From the NCBI GenBank assembly GCA_030442055.1, contig JAUJEB010000016.1, positions 26,672 through 90,671 of the forward strand: a stretch of 64,000 bases of DNA, read 5' to 3'. Position numbers and translations under genes: made by a program. Positions 18,664-27,919 of the stretch are shown here, one piece after another (within the stretch, counting starts at the first letter, position 1; each line of letters opens with the position of its first letter). The DNA comes from Agaribacillus aureus. Its GTDB lineage: Bacteria; Bacteroidota; Bacteroidia; Cytophagales; Cyclobacteriaceae. The notes under the pieces are model-generated. The model searched no databases. It worked only from the letters and a program-made list of their open reading frames with translations, and was not told where the DNA came from.

Positions 18664-19749
18664 TTGAGATATAAAAATTTTGATGTCGATCATTTTGTTA
18701 ATGATGATAAGTTTAGGGAATGGGTGCTAAACCCAAGTCCTGAAATCAATTACTTTTGGGAGAAATGGTTATTGCAAAACCCCGAAAAAGAGGTAATTAC
18801 CAACCAGGCAAGAGAAATTGTCCTGATGGTAGGTTCCAGAAAAAAACTATCCCGCGAGAAGCATAAAAAGAAAGTTTGGGAGAAAATTGAGCAGACTAAC
18901 CTCACCTTCGATAAGCAAAATAAATCCGACGATAACAGAAAAGTCCAGCCTCTGTATCAATACGAAGGTAGCCGCGACAGTTTCCATAAATCAAAGCGCC
19001 TGAGAATATATATATCCATTGTTGCCGGCGTTACGCTTCTTATAGCGGCTATTAATTTGCTAAAACTCAATTCAGAGACTGTTACAGAGCCTGTGGCAAA
19101 TGTGGTCGTTAAATCCAATCCTTCAGGTCAAAAATCCGAATTACGCCTCCCGGATGGTTCCATGGTTTATTTAAATGCCGAAAGTAGCCTGCAGTATGTT
19201 GAAGGATTTCAGGGAGACCGGCGGGAGCTGTACTTGCAAGGGGAGGCTTTCTTTGAGGTGGCGAAAGATTCTCTGCATCCGTTCACCGTAGTCACTCAAA
19301 ACCTTACCACAACGGCATTGGGAACCTCCTTTAACATTCAGGCCTATAAGAACGAAGCCCAAATTAAAGTAGCCTTGGTATCAGGTAAGGTTATTGTCAG
19401 CGATACGGCGAATCAAAGCAGTATGACGCTCACCCCGGGAGAAGGCGTAATCTTGAAAAGAGGCAGCCAAAAAATGATAAGAAATAACCTGGATATAGAA
19501 AAGACGCTATTTTGGAAAAACCGGACAATCTATTTTGAGGATACCGACTTTCAGGAAGCCGTGGATTATCTCGAAAGATGGTATGGCGTCAGCATTAGCC
19601 TGAGCAATTATACACAACGTTCACTGACTTGTTCCGGAAAATTCCATAACAAAAGCCTGCAGTTTGTGCTGAAAACCCTTGGGTTTGCACTCAACTTTGA
19701 CTACGAAATCAATAAAAAGAAAGTTAATATAATGTTTAAATCAAATTGA
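18664..19749 (+). CDS. FecR-type anti-sigma factor
   Basis: 361 residues (TTG start). The cytoplasmic N-terminal part (about 1-115) with FVNDDKFREWVLNPSPEINYFWEKW is the sigma-binding region. One TM segment lies at about 117-137, followed by the periplasmic FecR domain (about 155-250: LRLPDGSMVYLNAESSLQY, ELYLQGEAFFEVAKD, TALGTSFNI) and a C-terminal DUF4974-like domain (about 280-360). It relays the ligand state of the STN-domain SusC receptor to the sigma factor. It is encoded 209 bp after the sigma gene and 160 bp before susC, as in other Bacteroidota polysaccharide loci. Confidence 0.92.
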   Translation: MRYKNFDVDHFVNDDKFREWVLNPSPEINYFWEKWLLQNPEKEVITNQAREIVLMVGSRKKLSREKHKKKVWEKIEQTNLTFDKQNKSDDNRKVQPLYQYEGSRDSFHKSKRLRIYISIVAGVTLLIAAINLLKLNSETVTEPVANVVVKSNPSGQKSELRLPDGSMVYLNAESSLQYVEGFQGDRRELYLQGEAFFEVAKDSLHPFTVVTQNLTTTALGTSFNIQAYKNEAQIKVALVSGKVIVSDTANQSSMTLTPGEGVILKRGSQKMIRNNLDIEKTLFWKNRTIYFEDTDFQEAVDYLERWYGVSISLSNYTQRSLTCSGKFHNKSLQFVLKTLGFALNFDYEINKKKVNIMFKSN

Positions 19750-19909
19750 TATGCCTATGATCTAAAACTTAACTAAAAAGAACTATCGGGGCGTGTAAAC
19801 CCCGATAGCTGGGAGCCTGATTCATTATATCAAATTTCCATCTCCAAATGAAAAGCATAATGGACAGGCTAAATAATAAAAGTTTAACTGTGTAAACATT
19901 TACAAATAT

Positions 19910-22900
19910 ATGAAATCTAAAATCATACCTATTATTTGGATGGTACTTAAACATACTTTTTATGTTATTCTAATGCTAAACCTAAGCCTAAGTACGCTTT
20001 TGGCCAATGCGGGAATGGCTCAGATAAAAAGTCTTGAGGAAATCCCAATTAGTATTAGTTTAAACAACATCACTGTAAGAAAGGCGCTAAACGCTATTGA
20101 GCAAAAAACTGGCTTTATATTTACCTATAGTAAAGAAAAGCTAAACGAGCGTAAGAAGATTAATGCGAATGTCGAAAATGGCACATTGGAAGCATTGTTA
20201 CTGAGTATAGCCAGTCAGGCAGACTTAAAGTTTTATAGAGTAAATAATACAATCAGTGTTACACAAACAGCCAAAAAGAATGCTAAGGACAATTTACTGG
20301 TGGAGGTCTTGGAAAAAACTATCTCAGGAAAGGTAACCGATGAGTATAACGAACCACTGCCAGGCGTAAATATCGTAGTAAAAGGAACCGGACTCGGTAC
20401 TATTTCCGATAGTAACGGTGATTATACGCTAAACGTGGCAGACGATGCCACAACCATCATATTCTCCTTTGTAGGGTATCTCTCCGAAGAGGTAGAGATT
20501 AATGGCAGATCGGTAATCGATGTCAGTCTCCTTCCGGATATCTCCACACTTTCCGAGGTAGTGGTAATTGGCTACGGTTCAGTACAGAAAAAGGATCTCA
20601 CCGGATCAGTATCATCTATTGATGCGGAAGATGTAAACAACCTGCCGGCCTCGAGAATTGATCAGATTATTCAAGGAAGGGCTCCCGGCGTATTGGTAAC
20701 CGCCAATAATGGAGCTCCGGGTGCCAGGTCTTCCATCAGGATCAGGGGCGGTAATTCCATCAATGCTGACAACGAACCATTATATGTCATTGACGGATTT
20801 ATCGTTGGTACAGGTTTTAACCTGAACAATATTAATGTTAACGACATTGAGTCATTGGAGATACTAAAAGATGCCACAGCTATCTCAATTTATGGTACCA
20901 GAGGGGCTAACGGTGTAATACTTGTCACCACGAAGTCAGGGACAAAGGTGCCTACAGGAAAGCCGGAGATCTCTCTGAACGCCTACACCGGGGTTCAGGA
21001 ACTGGCAAGAAAAATTGACTACCTCGATGGACCGGCCCGGGCGGCATATGGCAGCGAGCTGGCCGCTTTCAGCGGAGAAGCTGATCCGTTTACCGACCCT
21101 TCTGAAATTGGTAACGTAGATTGGCAGGACCAAATTACTGAAACCGGAACCATCAATAACGTAGACCTTTCTTTTGCCGGCAGAACCGAAAAATTGAATT
21201 ATTACGTATCTGCGAATGTATTTGACCAACGGGGCGTCATAAGAGAATCAGGTATCAGACGGTACAATTTACGAACGAATATGGATCTTAATATTTCTGA
21301 AAAACTAAGGTTCGGATTGCGACTGAATACTTCTTTTACCAAAACTGACCACAGCCTTGTGACCTTATGGGGCATGCGAGAGGTCCTGACGGCCTTTCCT
21401 ATTTATAATGAAGACGGCACCTTTAACGCTTTGAACCCGGTGACTGGCGGTGTGTTGAGGAACCCGGAAGCCGACCTTCAGTTAAAAACAAACTTCACGA
21501 ACCAAACCAATATATTGTCGACCGCCTACTTCGAGTTTGAACCCATTGAAGGTTTGGTGATCAAGTCGAGCATCGGACCTCGATTAAACTGGTCTAAGCG
21601 AAATATATTTGACTCAGGTAATTTGCCTACCCGTGCAGCGGCGCAGCAGGGGGGGAGAGCCAGAATTACCAATGGTTATTTTTATGATATATTACAGGAA
21701 AATACGGTTTCCTATTCCACAGAATTTTCCGAAAATCATAAAATAGATGCCGTAGCTGGTTTTACCTGGCAGCTGGAACGAAATGAAACCTTCGCAGCCG
21801 AAACCGACGGACTTACCTTAGATGCCCTCGGTTTTGACGCGATCGGACTGGGCGATCCGTTGACATTTGATATCGAGTCTGGTTTTTCAGGCGCTACGCA
21901 AATTGTCTCCTGGTTAGGAAGAGCCAACTACACCTTTAAAGATAAGTATTTGTTTACCGTCGCCGCGCGGGTAGATGGTGCTTCGGTTTATGCCGGATCG
22001 AATAATGCTTATTCATTTTTCCCCTCGGCCGCCTTTGCCTGGCGACTGATCGATGAGCCGTTTATTAAGGATCTGGGTGTATTTGATAATTTGAAATTGC
22101 GGGCCAGTTACGGTAGCGCAGGTAAAGAATCCATCGCACCATATCGCACCCTGGCCGTCCTTAACAGCGCAGGTCTGATTTTTAATGATATTCAGACTGT
22201 AGCTATATTCCGCGGAAGGCCTGAAAACCCTGAATTAACCTGGGAAACCACCAACCAATTTGATATTGGGCTGGAAATGGGATTTTTTGAGGGGCGACTG
22301 AATCTTGAAATGGATTATTACTATAAAAAGACCACGGATCTGTTATTGGAGCGGCAAATAGCCCGGGCCACAGGTTTTTCGACAAAGCTGGAGAATGTTG
22401 GTTCGGTCCAAAACCAGGGTTTGGAGTTAATGATCAGCAGTCTTAATATAGACAAAGGCAATTTCAAGTGGGAAACAACTTTGACCGTTGCCGGCAATAG
22501 AAGCAAGGTACTAGACCTTGGAGGAGTTGATGAAATTGTACGCTATAGCCTGGAACAAGGTGGTCCCGGATCTAAATTAATTGTGGGCGAACCTATTGGC
22601 GTTTATACAGGGGTAAAATACCTGGGTACCTACAAAAGCCAGGACGAAATTGATGCAGATGGCAATTTAGGGATCAGGCAGGTAGTCGGAGGACCGAGAT
22701 TTAATGACACCAATGGCGATGGCGTCATCAACAATGACGATCATGAAATTCTGGGCAACCCGGAACCCGATTTTTACGGTGGCATCAACAATGTCGTGAG
22801 TTATAAGGATTTTACTTTGGAACTATATTTTCAGGGGACTTACGGTAATGAGATCTACAACGAATATGCGCAAAGAGGCTTCTTTGGGCGTAGTACGGCC

Positions 22901-23260
22901 AACATGTATGCCGACCTGATCAACCGATGGACACCGGAAAATCCAAACTCGGATATTCCAAGGGCCGGAAGTATGGTGAGTATATCGGATATCCGTTCGA
23001 ATTCCGAACTCATTGAGGACGGCTCACACCTGAGGTTAAAGAACATCAGGTTGTCGTACAATGTCCCCCTGAAAAACAGGAGTACGATCAAATCCTTAAC
23101 GGTTTATGGTTTGGGAAGTAATGTTTTCTTGTTATCGGATTTCAGAGGCTACGACCCGGAAGTTAACAGGTTGGGAACCAATTCTACTGTCCGGGGTATA
23201 GCTCGGGCTGAATACCCCAATGCCAGAACATTTACTGTAGGGTTAAGAGCCAATTTCTAA
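19910..23260 (+). CDS. SusC/RagA-type TonB-dependent outer-membrane receptor with STN signalling domain
   Basis: 1116 residues. After a signal peptide come an STN domain (about 45-105, ITVRKALNAIEQKTGFIFTYS), a carboxypeptidase-regulatory-like domain (about 140-215, ISGKVTDEYNEPLPGVNIVV), the TonB box region (VVVIGYGSVQKKDLTGSV), a plug domain (about 220-340, with SIRIRGGNS and LKDATAISIYGTRGANGVI) and a 22-strand-type barrel to the C-terminal Phe. It imports glycan fragments using TonB energy. The STN domain is the part that contacts FecR and signals to the sigma factor, matching the two genes upstream. SusD follows after 19 bp. Confidence 0.96.
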   Translation: MKSKIIPIIWMVLKHTFYVILMLNLSLSTLLANAGMAQIKSLEEIPISISLNNITVRKALNAIEQKTGFIFTYSKEKLNERKKINANVENGTLEALLLSIASQADLKFYRVNNTISVTQTAKKNAKDNLLVEVLEKTISGKVTDEYNEPLPGVNIVVKGTGLGTISDSNGDYTLNVADDATTIIFSFVGYLSEEVEINGRSVIDVSLLPDISTLSEVVVIGYGSVQKKDLTGSVSSIDAEDVNNLPASRIDQIIQGRAPGVLVTANNGAPGARSSIRIRGGNSINADNEPLYVIDGFIVGTGFNLNNINVNDIESLEILKDATAISIYGTRGANGVILVTTKSGTKVPTGKPEISLNAYTGVQELARKIDYLDGPARAAYGSELAAFSGEADPFTDPSEIGNVDWQDQITETGTINNVDLSFAGRTEKLNYYVSANVFDQRGVIRESGIRRYNLRTNMDLNISEKLRFGLRLNTSFTKTDHSLVTLWGMREVLTAFPIYNEDGTFNALNPVTGGVLRNPEADLQLKTNFTNQTNILSTAYFEFEPIEGLVIKSSIGPRLNWSKRNIFDSGNLPTRAAAQQGGRARITNGYFYDILQENTVSYSTEFSENHKIDAVAGFTWQLERNETFAAETDGLTLDALGFDAIGLGDPLTFDIESGFSGATQIVSWLGRANYTFKDKYLFTVAARVDGASVYAGSNNAYSFFPSAAFAWRLIDEPFIKDLGVFDNLKLRASYGSAGKESIAPYRTLAVLNSAGLIFNDIQTVAIFRGRPENPELTWETTNQFDIGLEMGFFEGRLNLEMDYYYKKTTDLLLERQIARATGFSTKLENVGSVQNQGLELMISSLNIDKGNFKWETTLTVAGNRSKVLDLGGVDEIVRYSLEQGGPGSKLIVGEPIGVYTGVKYLGTYKSQDEIDADGNLGIRQVVGGPRFNDTNGDGVINNDDHEILGNPEPDFYGGINNVVSYKDFTLELYFQGTYGNEIYNEYAQRGFFGRSTANMYADLINRWTPENPNSDIPRAGSMVSISDIRSNSELIEDGSHLRLKNIRLSYNVPLKNRSTIKSLTVYGLGSNVFLLSDFRGYDPEVNRLGTNSTVRGIARAEYPNARTFTVGLRANF

Positions 23261-23279
23261 ACGTAAATCTTGAAAGAAA

Positions 23280-24782
23280 ATGAAAAAGTTAATCATATTA
23301 TTGTTGTTGATCGGCTTTGCCGGTTGTGATGAATTTTTAGAGGAAGACGTACGTGGCATCATTTCTCCAAACAATTTTTATAATTCCGATACAGAGGCCA
23401 TTCAGGCTGCTAATGGTCTGTACAATACTTTTCAAAGTAATAATTTATATGGCCAATGGCAGGGTATTTCCAATTTTACTTATTTCGGTGCAGATGTAAT
23501 TGCTCCCAGCCGTGTTTTTGGGGGCAATGCGGCCATTACAAATTATACCTTGACCGAAACCAATTATGCTAATGCTTACACCGTCTGGAGAGAGCTTTTC
23601 AGGGTGGTAGGTGATGCCAATGCTGTAATTGTCAATGTTCGGGACAATGAAAACCTGTCCGCTGCCGTCCGGAACCAGGTCATTGGCGAGAGCCTTTTTA
23701 TGAGAGCGTTTGCTTATTACCACCTTACTGTATTATGGGGTGACGTGCCTTTTTATACAGATAATTTGGCATTGGGAGAGGTGGCAGTTTTAGGAAGAAC
23801 TGATTTGAAAACCATCAGAACTGCCATGATCGGCGACCTTCAAAGGGTAGAATCGGAAAATTTATTGCCCGGCTCTCATAGCGCCCCTGGTGATCTAGGC
23901 AGGTTAACCGTATGGGCCGCCAAAATGCTAAGGGCAAAATATTTACTTTGGGAAGAGGATTGGGCAGGTGCCAGGGATGCCTGCGTTGATATTATTAATA
24001 ATTCTCCCCATCGACTGATGGATACATTTGATCAGGTATTTGATATTAATAATTTATACAACGACGAAGTTATTTGGGGATTGGATTATCTGAAAGATGT
24101 TGAAAATACCAATCGTACGGATTCATTTAATCCAAGATTAAGGGACGAACCAAAGGACTCGGGACAAAGAAATGCGCTTAGGAACGCATTGGCTGATCGT
24201 GGAGAGGAGTTCAATGGTTTTGGTTTAGCGGTACCTTTACCTGCCGTTTATGAGAACTTTCCCGACGAAGATCTTCGAAAACCCCTAAGCTGCATTAATG
24301 AATACCTGGGTTTTGAGCTCAAATTCTTCTACATGCCTAAATTGTGGAATCTTGATTTTGTCAATTCACCACGGGGAAATCACGGCGAATGGCGCGTAAT
24401 TTATCGTCTGGCGGATGCCTACTTAATGGCTGCCGAGGCAGAAAACGAATTGGGTGGTCCAACAAATGCTTATCAATATATCAACGAGGTAAGGGAAAGA
24501 GCCTACGAGCCGGATCAACCCCTGGCAGCACTTTCACAAGATGAATTTAGAACGGCGCTGATCGACGAAAGAAAGTGGGAACTGGCCGGTGAAGACGATC
24601 GCAGATACGATCTGATCAGGTGGGGAATACTGGTTGAAACCGTGCAGAATACGGTCTATCCCAGACATGACGCCAACATCAATATCCAGTCACATCATGT
24701 GTTATTGCCCATTCCCGCTGAGGAAATAGAATTGAATCCGGCTTTGCTTGAGGCGGACCCGACCAACAATGGATATCGATAA
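23280..24782 (+). CDS. SusD/RagB-type glycan-binding lipoprotein
   Basis: 500 residues with a lipoprotein signal ending GFAGCDEF (Cys16). Typical SusD features are an N-terminal TPR-like scaffold (NNFYNSDTEAIQAANGLYN; FMRAFAYYHLTVLWGDVPF) and C-terminal RLADAYLMAAEAENELGG, LIDERKWELAGEDDRRYDLIRWG and a final P-I-P-A-E-E-I segment. It caps the SusC barrel at the cell surface and captures glycans. Its stop is followed by a strong hairpin before the sulfatase genes. Confidence 0.95.
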   Translation: MKKLIILLLLIGFAGCDEFLEEDVRGIISPNNFYNSDTEAIQAANGLYNTFQSNNLYGQWQGISNFTYFGADVIAPSRVFGGNAAITNYTLTETNYANAYTVWRELFRVVGDANAVIVNVRDNENLSAAVRNQVIGESLFMRAFAYYHLTVLWGDVPFYTDNLALGEVAVLGRTDLKTIRTAMIGDLQRVESENLLPGSHSAPGDLGRLTVWAAKMLRAKYLLWEEDWAGARDACVDIINNSPHRLMDTFDQVFDINNLYNDEVIWGLDYLKDVENTNRTDSFNPRLRDEPKDSGQRNALRNALADRGEEFNGFGLAVPLPAVYENFPDEDLRKPLSCINEYLGFELKFFYMPKLWNLDFVNSPRGNHGEWRVIYRLADAYLMAAEAENELGGPTNAYQYINEVRERAYEPDQPLAALSQDEFRTALIDERKWELAGEDDRRYDLIRWGILVETVQNTVYPRHDANINIQSHHVLLPIPAEEIELNPALLEADPTNNGYR

Positions 24783-24803
24783 CAGCTGTGTTATTTTTTT
24801 AAC

Positions 24804-24841
24804 TGGGTAAGGAAATAGCCGAAAGGCTTTTTCTTTACCCA
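24804..24841 (+). terminator. Long hairpin between susD and the sulfatases
   Basis: Outer arms TGGGTAAGGAAA (24804-24815) and TTTCTTTACCCA (24830-24841) pair over 12 bp (one G-T), then after a T-T mismatch AGCC pairs with GGCT around a GAAA tetraloop (24821-24824). It is strong enough to end or slow transcription and to protect the susCD mRNA 3' end; only a short T run is inside the arm, so partial read-through is likely. Confidence 0.6.
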
Positions 24842-24859
24842 ATAATTAGAAATCGTTAA

Positions 24860-24867
24860 TAATTTTG
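24860..24867 (+). promoter_or_regulatory. Possible -7 element of the sulfatase operon
   Basis: TAATTTTG matches TAnnTTTG and lies just after the hairpin and 50 bp before the first sulfatase ATG. A good -33 element was not found, so it may be a weak or activator-dependent promoter. Confidence 0.3.
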
Positions 24868-24917
24868 ATTAATTAGCCAATGAAAACTACGTTTGTCCTT
24901 TTTAAACTTCACCACAG

Positions 24918-26429
24918 ATGAAAATTTACCTCCAATATGCTACCTTTTTAATAATCATGGCCAGCGCCATTATTCTGGGAGGGTGTTCACAAAACAACAA
25001 GCAAAATTCGCAGGATGAGCAGCCACAGCTGTCCCAAAATCCCAATATCATTTATATTCTGGCAGATGACCTGGGGTATGGCGATTTGAGCTGTTTTGGC
25101 CAAAACAAATTCCAAACACCCCACATCGATAAAATAGCTGAGTCAGGTATTAAATTTACCAACCATTATTCCGGTTCAACCGTCTGTGCTCCTTCCAGGT
25201 CAACATTAATGACTGGCCTGCATACCGGGCACACGCCTATAAGAGGAAACAAGGAGTGGAAACCTGAGGGCCAGTGGCCGATGCCGGCCGATACTTATAC
25301 ACTGGCTGAAATGCTTAAAGGAGCGGGTTATATGAACGGTGTTTTTGGCAAATGGGGCCTGGGCTACCCCGGCTCGGAGGGAGATCCTAACCGGCAGGGG
25401 TTTGATGAATTTTACGGCTATAATTGCCAGCGAATCGCCCATAATTACTATCCCTGGCATCTTTGGCACAATCAGGAAAAAATAATGCTGGCAGCCAATG
25501 AAGGGAGTGCAAAAGAGCGTTACGCACCGGATTTGATTCAAGAAAAAGTTTTGGACTTTATTGAAAATAATAAAGATACCACCTTCTTTCTTTTCTATGC
25601 GGCGGTGCAACCCCATGCCGAACTGGCGGCTCCTGAGGAGTATATGCAAAAATTCAGAGGAAAGTTTTTGCCCGAAAAGTCCTACGAAGGTGTAGACAGC
25701 GGTGAAAATTTTAAAAACGGCCCCTACGGATCCCAGCCTGAAAGCCACGCAGCCTTTGCCGCGATGGTGGCCCACCTCGATAACATGGTTGGCGAGGTTA
25801 TTGCCAAAGTGAAATCCCTGGGCATAGAAAAAAATACCCTCATTATTTTTACCTCCGACAACGGACCTCATAAGGAAGGTGGCGCTGACCCCGATTATTT
25901 TGATAGCAATGGACCCTTAAAAGGTTATAAAAGAGATTTGTATGAAGGAGGGATCCGCGTGCCTATGCTGGCCATGTGGCCGGATAAAATTCAACCTGGA
26001 ACGGAGTCCGCACATATTTCATCCTTTTGGGATGTTTTACCGACCTGTGCGGAAATTACCGGCTCGACACCTCCTGAAAATATAGATGGGATTTCTTTTT
26101 TGCCTGCCTTATTGAATCAACATGAACGACAGGATAAACACGACTACCTGTATTGGGAATTTCACGAACGTGGCGGGAGATTGGCGTTGAGGAAAGATGA
26201 TTGGAAATTGGTGCAATACAATGTCAACCGGCAACCGGTTGGTGATTTTGAGCTATATAATTTATCGGAAGATCCCTCCGAACAAAGTGATTTGGCTGGA
26301 ACATTTCCGGAAAAAGTCACAGAATTATCAAACCTGATGGCCCAGGCCAGAACAGAATCCGACATATTCAAATTTAAGAGTAAAACCTACAATGCACAGA
26401 AAAGTAAGCCAGGTTCTTCCAAAAAATAA
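24918..26429 (+). CDS. Type I sulfatase, Cys type (first of five)
   Basis: 503 residues with a lipoprotein signal ending LGGCSQ. The alkaline-phosphatase-like sulfatase core begins with the metal-binding ILADDLGYGDLSCFG, then the maturation motif CAPSR with Cys90 and the conserved LMTG. Further conserved sites are GKWGLGYPG and the metal-binding SDNGPH near residue 315. Cys90 must be turned into formylglycine for activity. It hydrolyses sulfate esters, probably on a glycan at the cell surface or in the periplasm; the substrate cannot be read from sequence. It is the first enzyme after the susD hairpin, and the next sulfatase starts 13 bp after its stop. Confidence 0.93.
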   Translation: MKIYLQYATFLIIMASAIILGGCSQNNKQNSQDEQPQLSQNPNIIYILADDLGYGDLSCFGQNKFQTPHIDKIAESGIKFTNHYSGSTVCAPSRSTLMTGLHTGHTPIRGNKEWKPEGQWPMPADTYTLAEMLKGAGYMNGVFGKWGLGYPGSEGDPNRQGFDEFYGYNCQRIAHNYYPWHLWHNQEKIMLAANEGSAKERYAPDLIQEKVLDFIENNKDTTFFLFYAAVQPHAELAAPEEYMQKFRGKFLPEKSYEGVDSGENFKNGPYGSQPESHAAFAAMVAHLDNMVGEVIAKVKSLGIEKNTLIIFTSDNGPHKEGGADPDYFDSNGPLKGYKRDLYEGGIRVPMLAMWPDKIQPGTESAHISSFWDVLPTCAEITGSTPPENIDGISFLPALLNQHERQDKHDYLYWEFHERGGRLALRKDDWKLVQYNVNRQPVGDFELYNLSEDPSEQSDLAGTFPEKVTELSNLMAQARTESDIFKFKSKTYNAQKSKPGSSKK

Positions 26430-26442
26430 CAGACAAAAATCT

Positions 26443-27909
26443 ATGAGCCGGGCTAAGGCCACTATTGATCCAAAGGCCGTACTAAGCATGATGGCAGCAG
26501 GTTTATGGTGTGTATTATTGGCGACAGGGTGCTCATCTTCTAACCCACCTACAGATGATAAGAGAGAAGATACCGGAAATACAAAGCCCAACATTATCTA
26601 TATCATGGCTGATGATCTTGGATATGGTGATTTGGGATGTTACGGACAAAAAAAGATAAAAACTCCTAATCTCGATAAAATGGCTTCCGGCGGTTTGATG
26701 TTTACCCAGCACTATGCGGGCTCAACGGTTTGTATGCCTTCCAGGGCGAGCCTGATGACCGGCAAACACCAGGGGCATTGTACTGTCAGGGGAAATCCGC
26801 GATGGACCTCAACCGGAAAACCCGTAGATTTGAGTGCCGCCGACGTTACGGTGGCAGAGGTGCTGAAGCAGGCCGGCTATACCACCGGCATTATCGGAAA
26901 GTGGGGGTTGGCCGAGGCAGGCCTTGAAAGTATGCCGTTAAATCAGGGCTTCGATTATTTTTTCGGCTATCGCAAGCATGGTAAGGCACACCACTATTAT
27001 CCTGATTCCTTGTGGGAAAACAACCGGCAGTTTGCCTTGACCGGAAACAATACCCCCAAAAAACAGGGGGCCTATTCTCACGATCTCATGGCAGCCAAAA
27101 GTCTGGAATTCATCGAGAATAATCGCCACAAACCGTTTTTTTTGTATTTGAACTTCACGATTCCCCATTATGAGCTTACGGTTCCCGAAGAGGCGAAGCG
27201 TCCTTATCAAAATCTTTCATGGGAAAAAAGACCGTTAAAAAGCGGACATTATTATCATGATGAAGAAGGCCATACCACCTATGCAGGCATGGTATCCAGG
27301 ATGGATAAAGATGTAGGCCTTTTGCAGGAATGGTTAAAGGAATTAGGAATTGATAAGCACACCCTGGTTATCTTTACCAGCGACAACGGTCATGAATTTG
27401 ATAGAGAATTTTTTAATAGTAACGGTCCTTTCAGGGGAAAGAAAAGAGATTTGTATGAAGGCGGGATCAGGGTACCTTTTATTGCTTATTGGCCTGACCG
27501 CATTAAACCAGGCTCAAAAACCGATCACATCGCTGCGTTTTGGGATTTTTTACCCACAGCCTGCGACATCGCCGAAGTGAAACCACCCGATGCTGTTGAC
27601 GGCATTTCCTATCTTCCTGTTCTAACAGGTGAAACCCATAGACAGAAGCAACATCCTTATCTGTATTGGGAGTTTAATGAAAGACAGGGCCCCATACAGG
27701 CAATCAGAAAAGGCGAATGGAAAGCGGTGAAATTTTTTGATAAAAATATGGAATTATACAATCTGGTAGACGATATTGCCGAAGAACATGATTTGGCTGC
27801 TGAAAAACCAGAAATTGTCCGGGAGATAACTTCAATAATGGAACAGGCCAGAGATCCTCATGCAGCCTTTCCTCTTGTTCCTCATAAAAGGATTTTACGC
27901 AAAAAATAA
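26443..27909 (+). CDS. Type I sulfatase, Cys type (second of five)
   Basis: 488 residues from the ATG at 26443, which avoids overlap with the previous gene and gives a lipoprotein signal (ATGCSSS). The core resembles the first sulfatase: IMADDLGYGDLGCYG, CMPSR with Cys97, SLMTGKHQGH, GKWGL and SDNGHEF. The two are likely paralogues by duplication but differ around the substrate pocket (DYFFGYRKHGKAHHY). It would remove sulfate from a related position or a related glycan. The next gene begins 10 bp after the stop. Confidence 0.92.
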   Translation: MSRAKATIDPKAVLSMMAAGLWCVLLATGCSSSNPPTDDKREDTGNTKPNIIYIMADDLGYGDLGCYGQKKIKTPNLDKMASGGLMFTQHYAGSTVCMPSRASLMTGKHQGHCTVRGNPRWTSTGKPVDLSAADVTVAEVLKQAGYTTGIIGKWGLAEAGLESMPLNQGFDYFFGYRKHGKAHHYYPDSLWENNRQFALTGNNTPKKQGAYSHDLMAAKSLEFIENNRHKPFFLYLNFTIPHYELTVPEEAKRPYQNLSWEKRPLKSGHYYHDEEGHTTYAGMVSRMDKDVGLLQEWLKELGIDKHTLVIFTSDNGHEFDREFFNSNGPFRGKKRDLYEGGIRVPFIAYWPDRIKPGSKTDHIAAFWDFLPTACDIAEVKPPDAVDGISYLPVLTGETHRQKQHPYLYWEFNERQGPIQAIRKGEWKAVKFFDKNMELYNLVDDIAEEHDLAAEKPEIVREITSIMEQARDPHAAFPLVPHKRILRKK

Positions 27910-27919
27910 CACACATATT

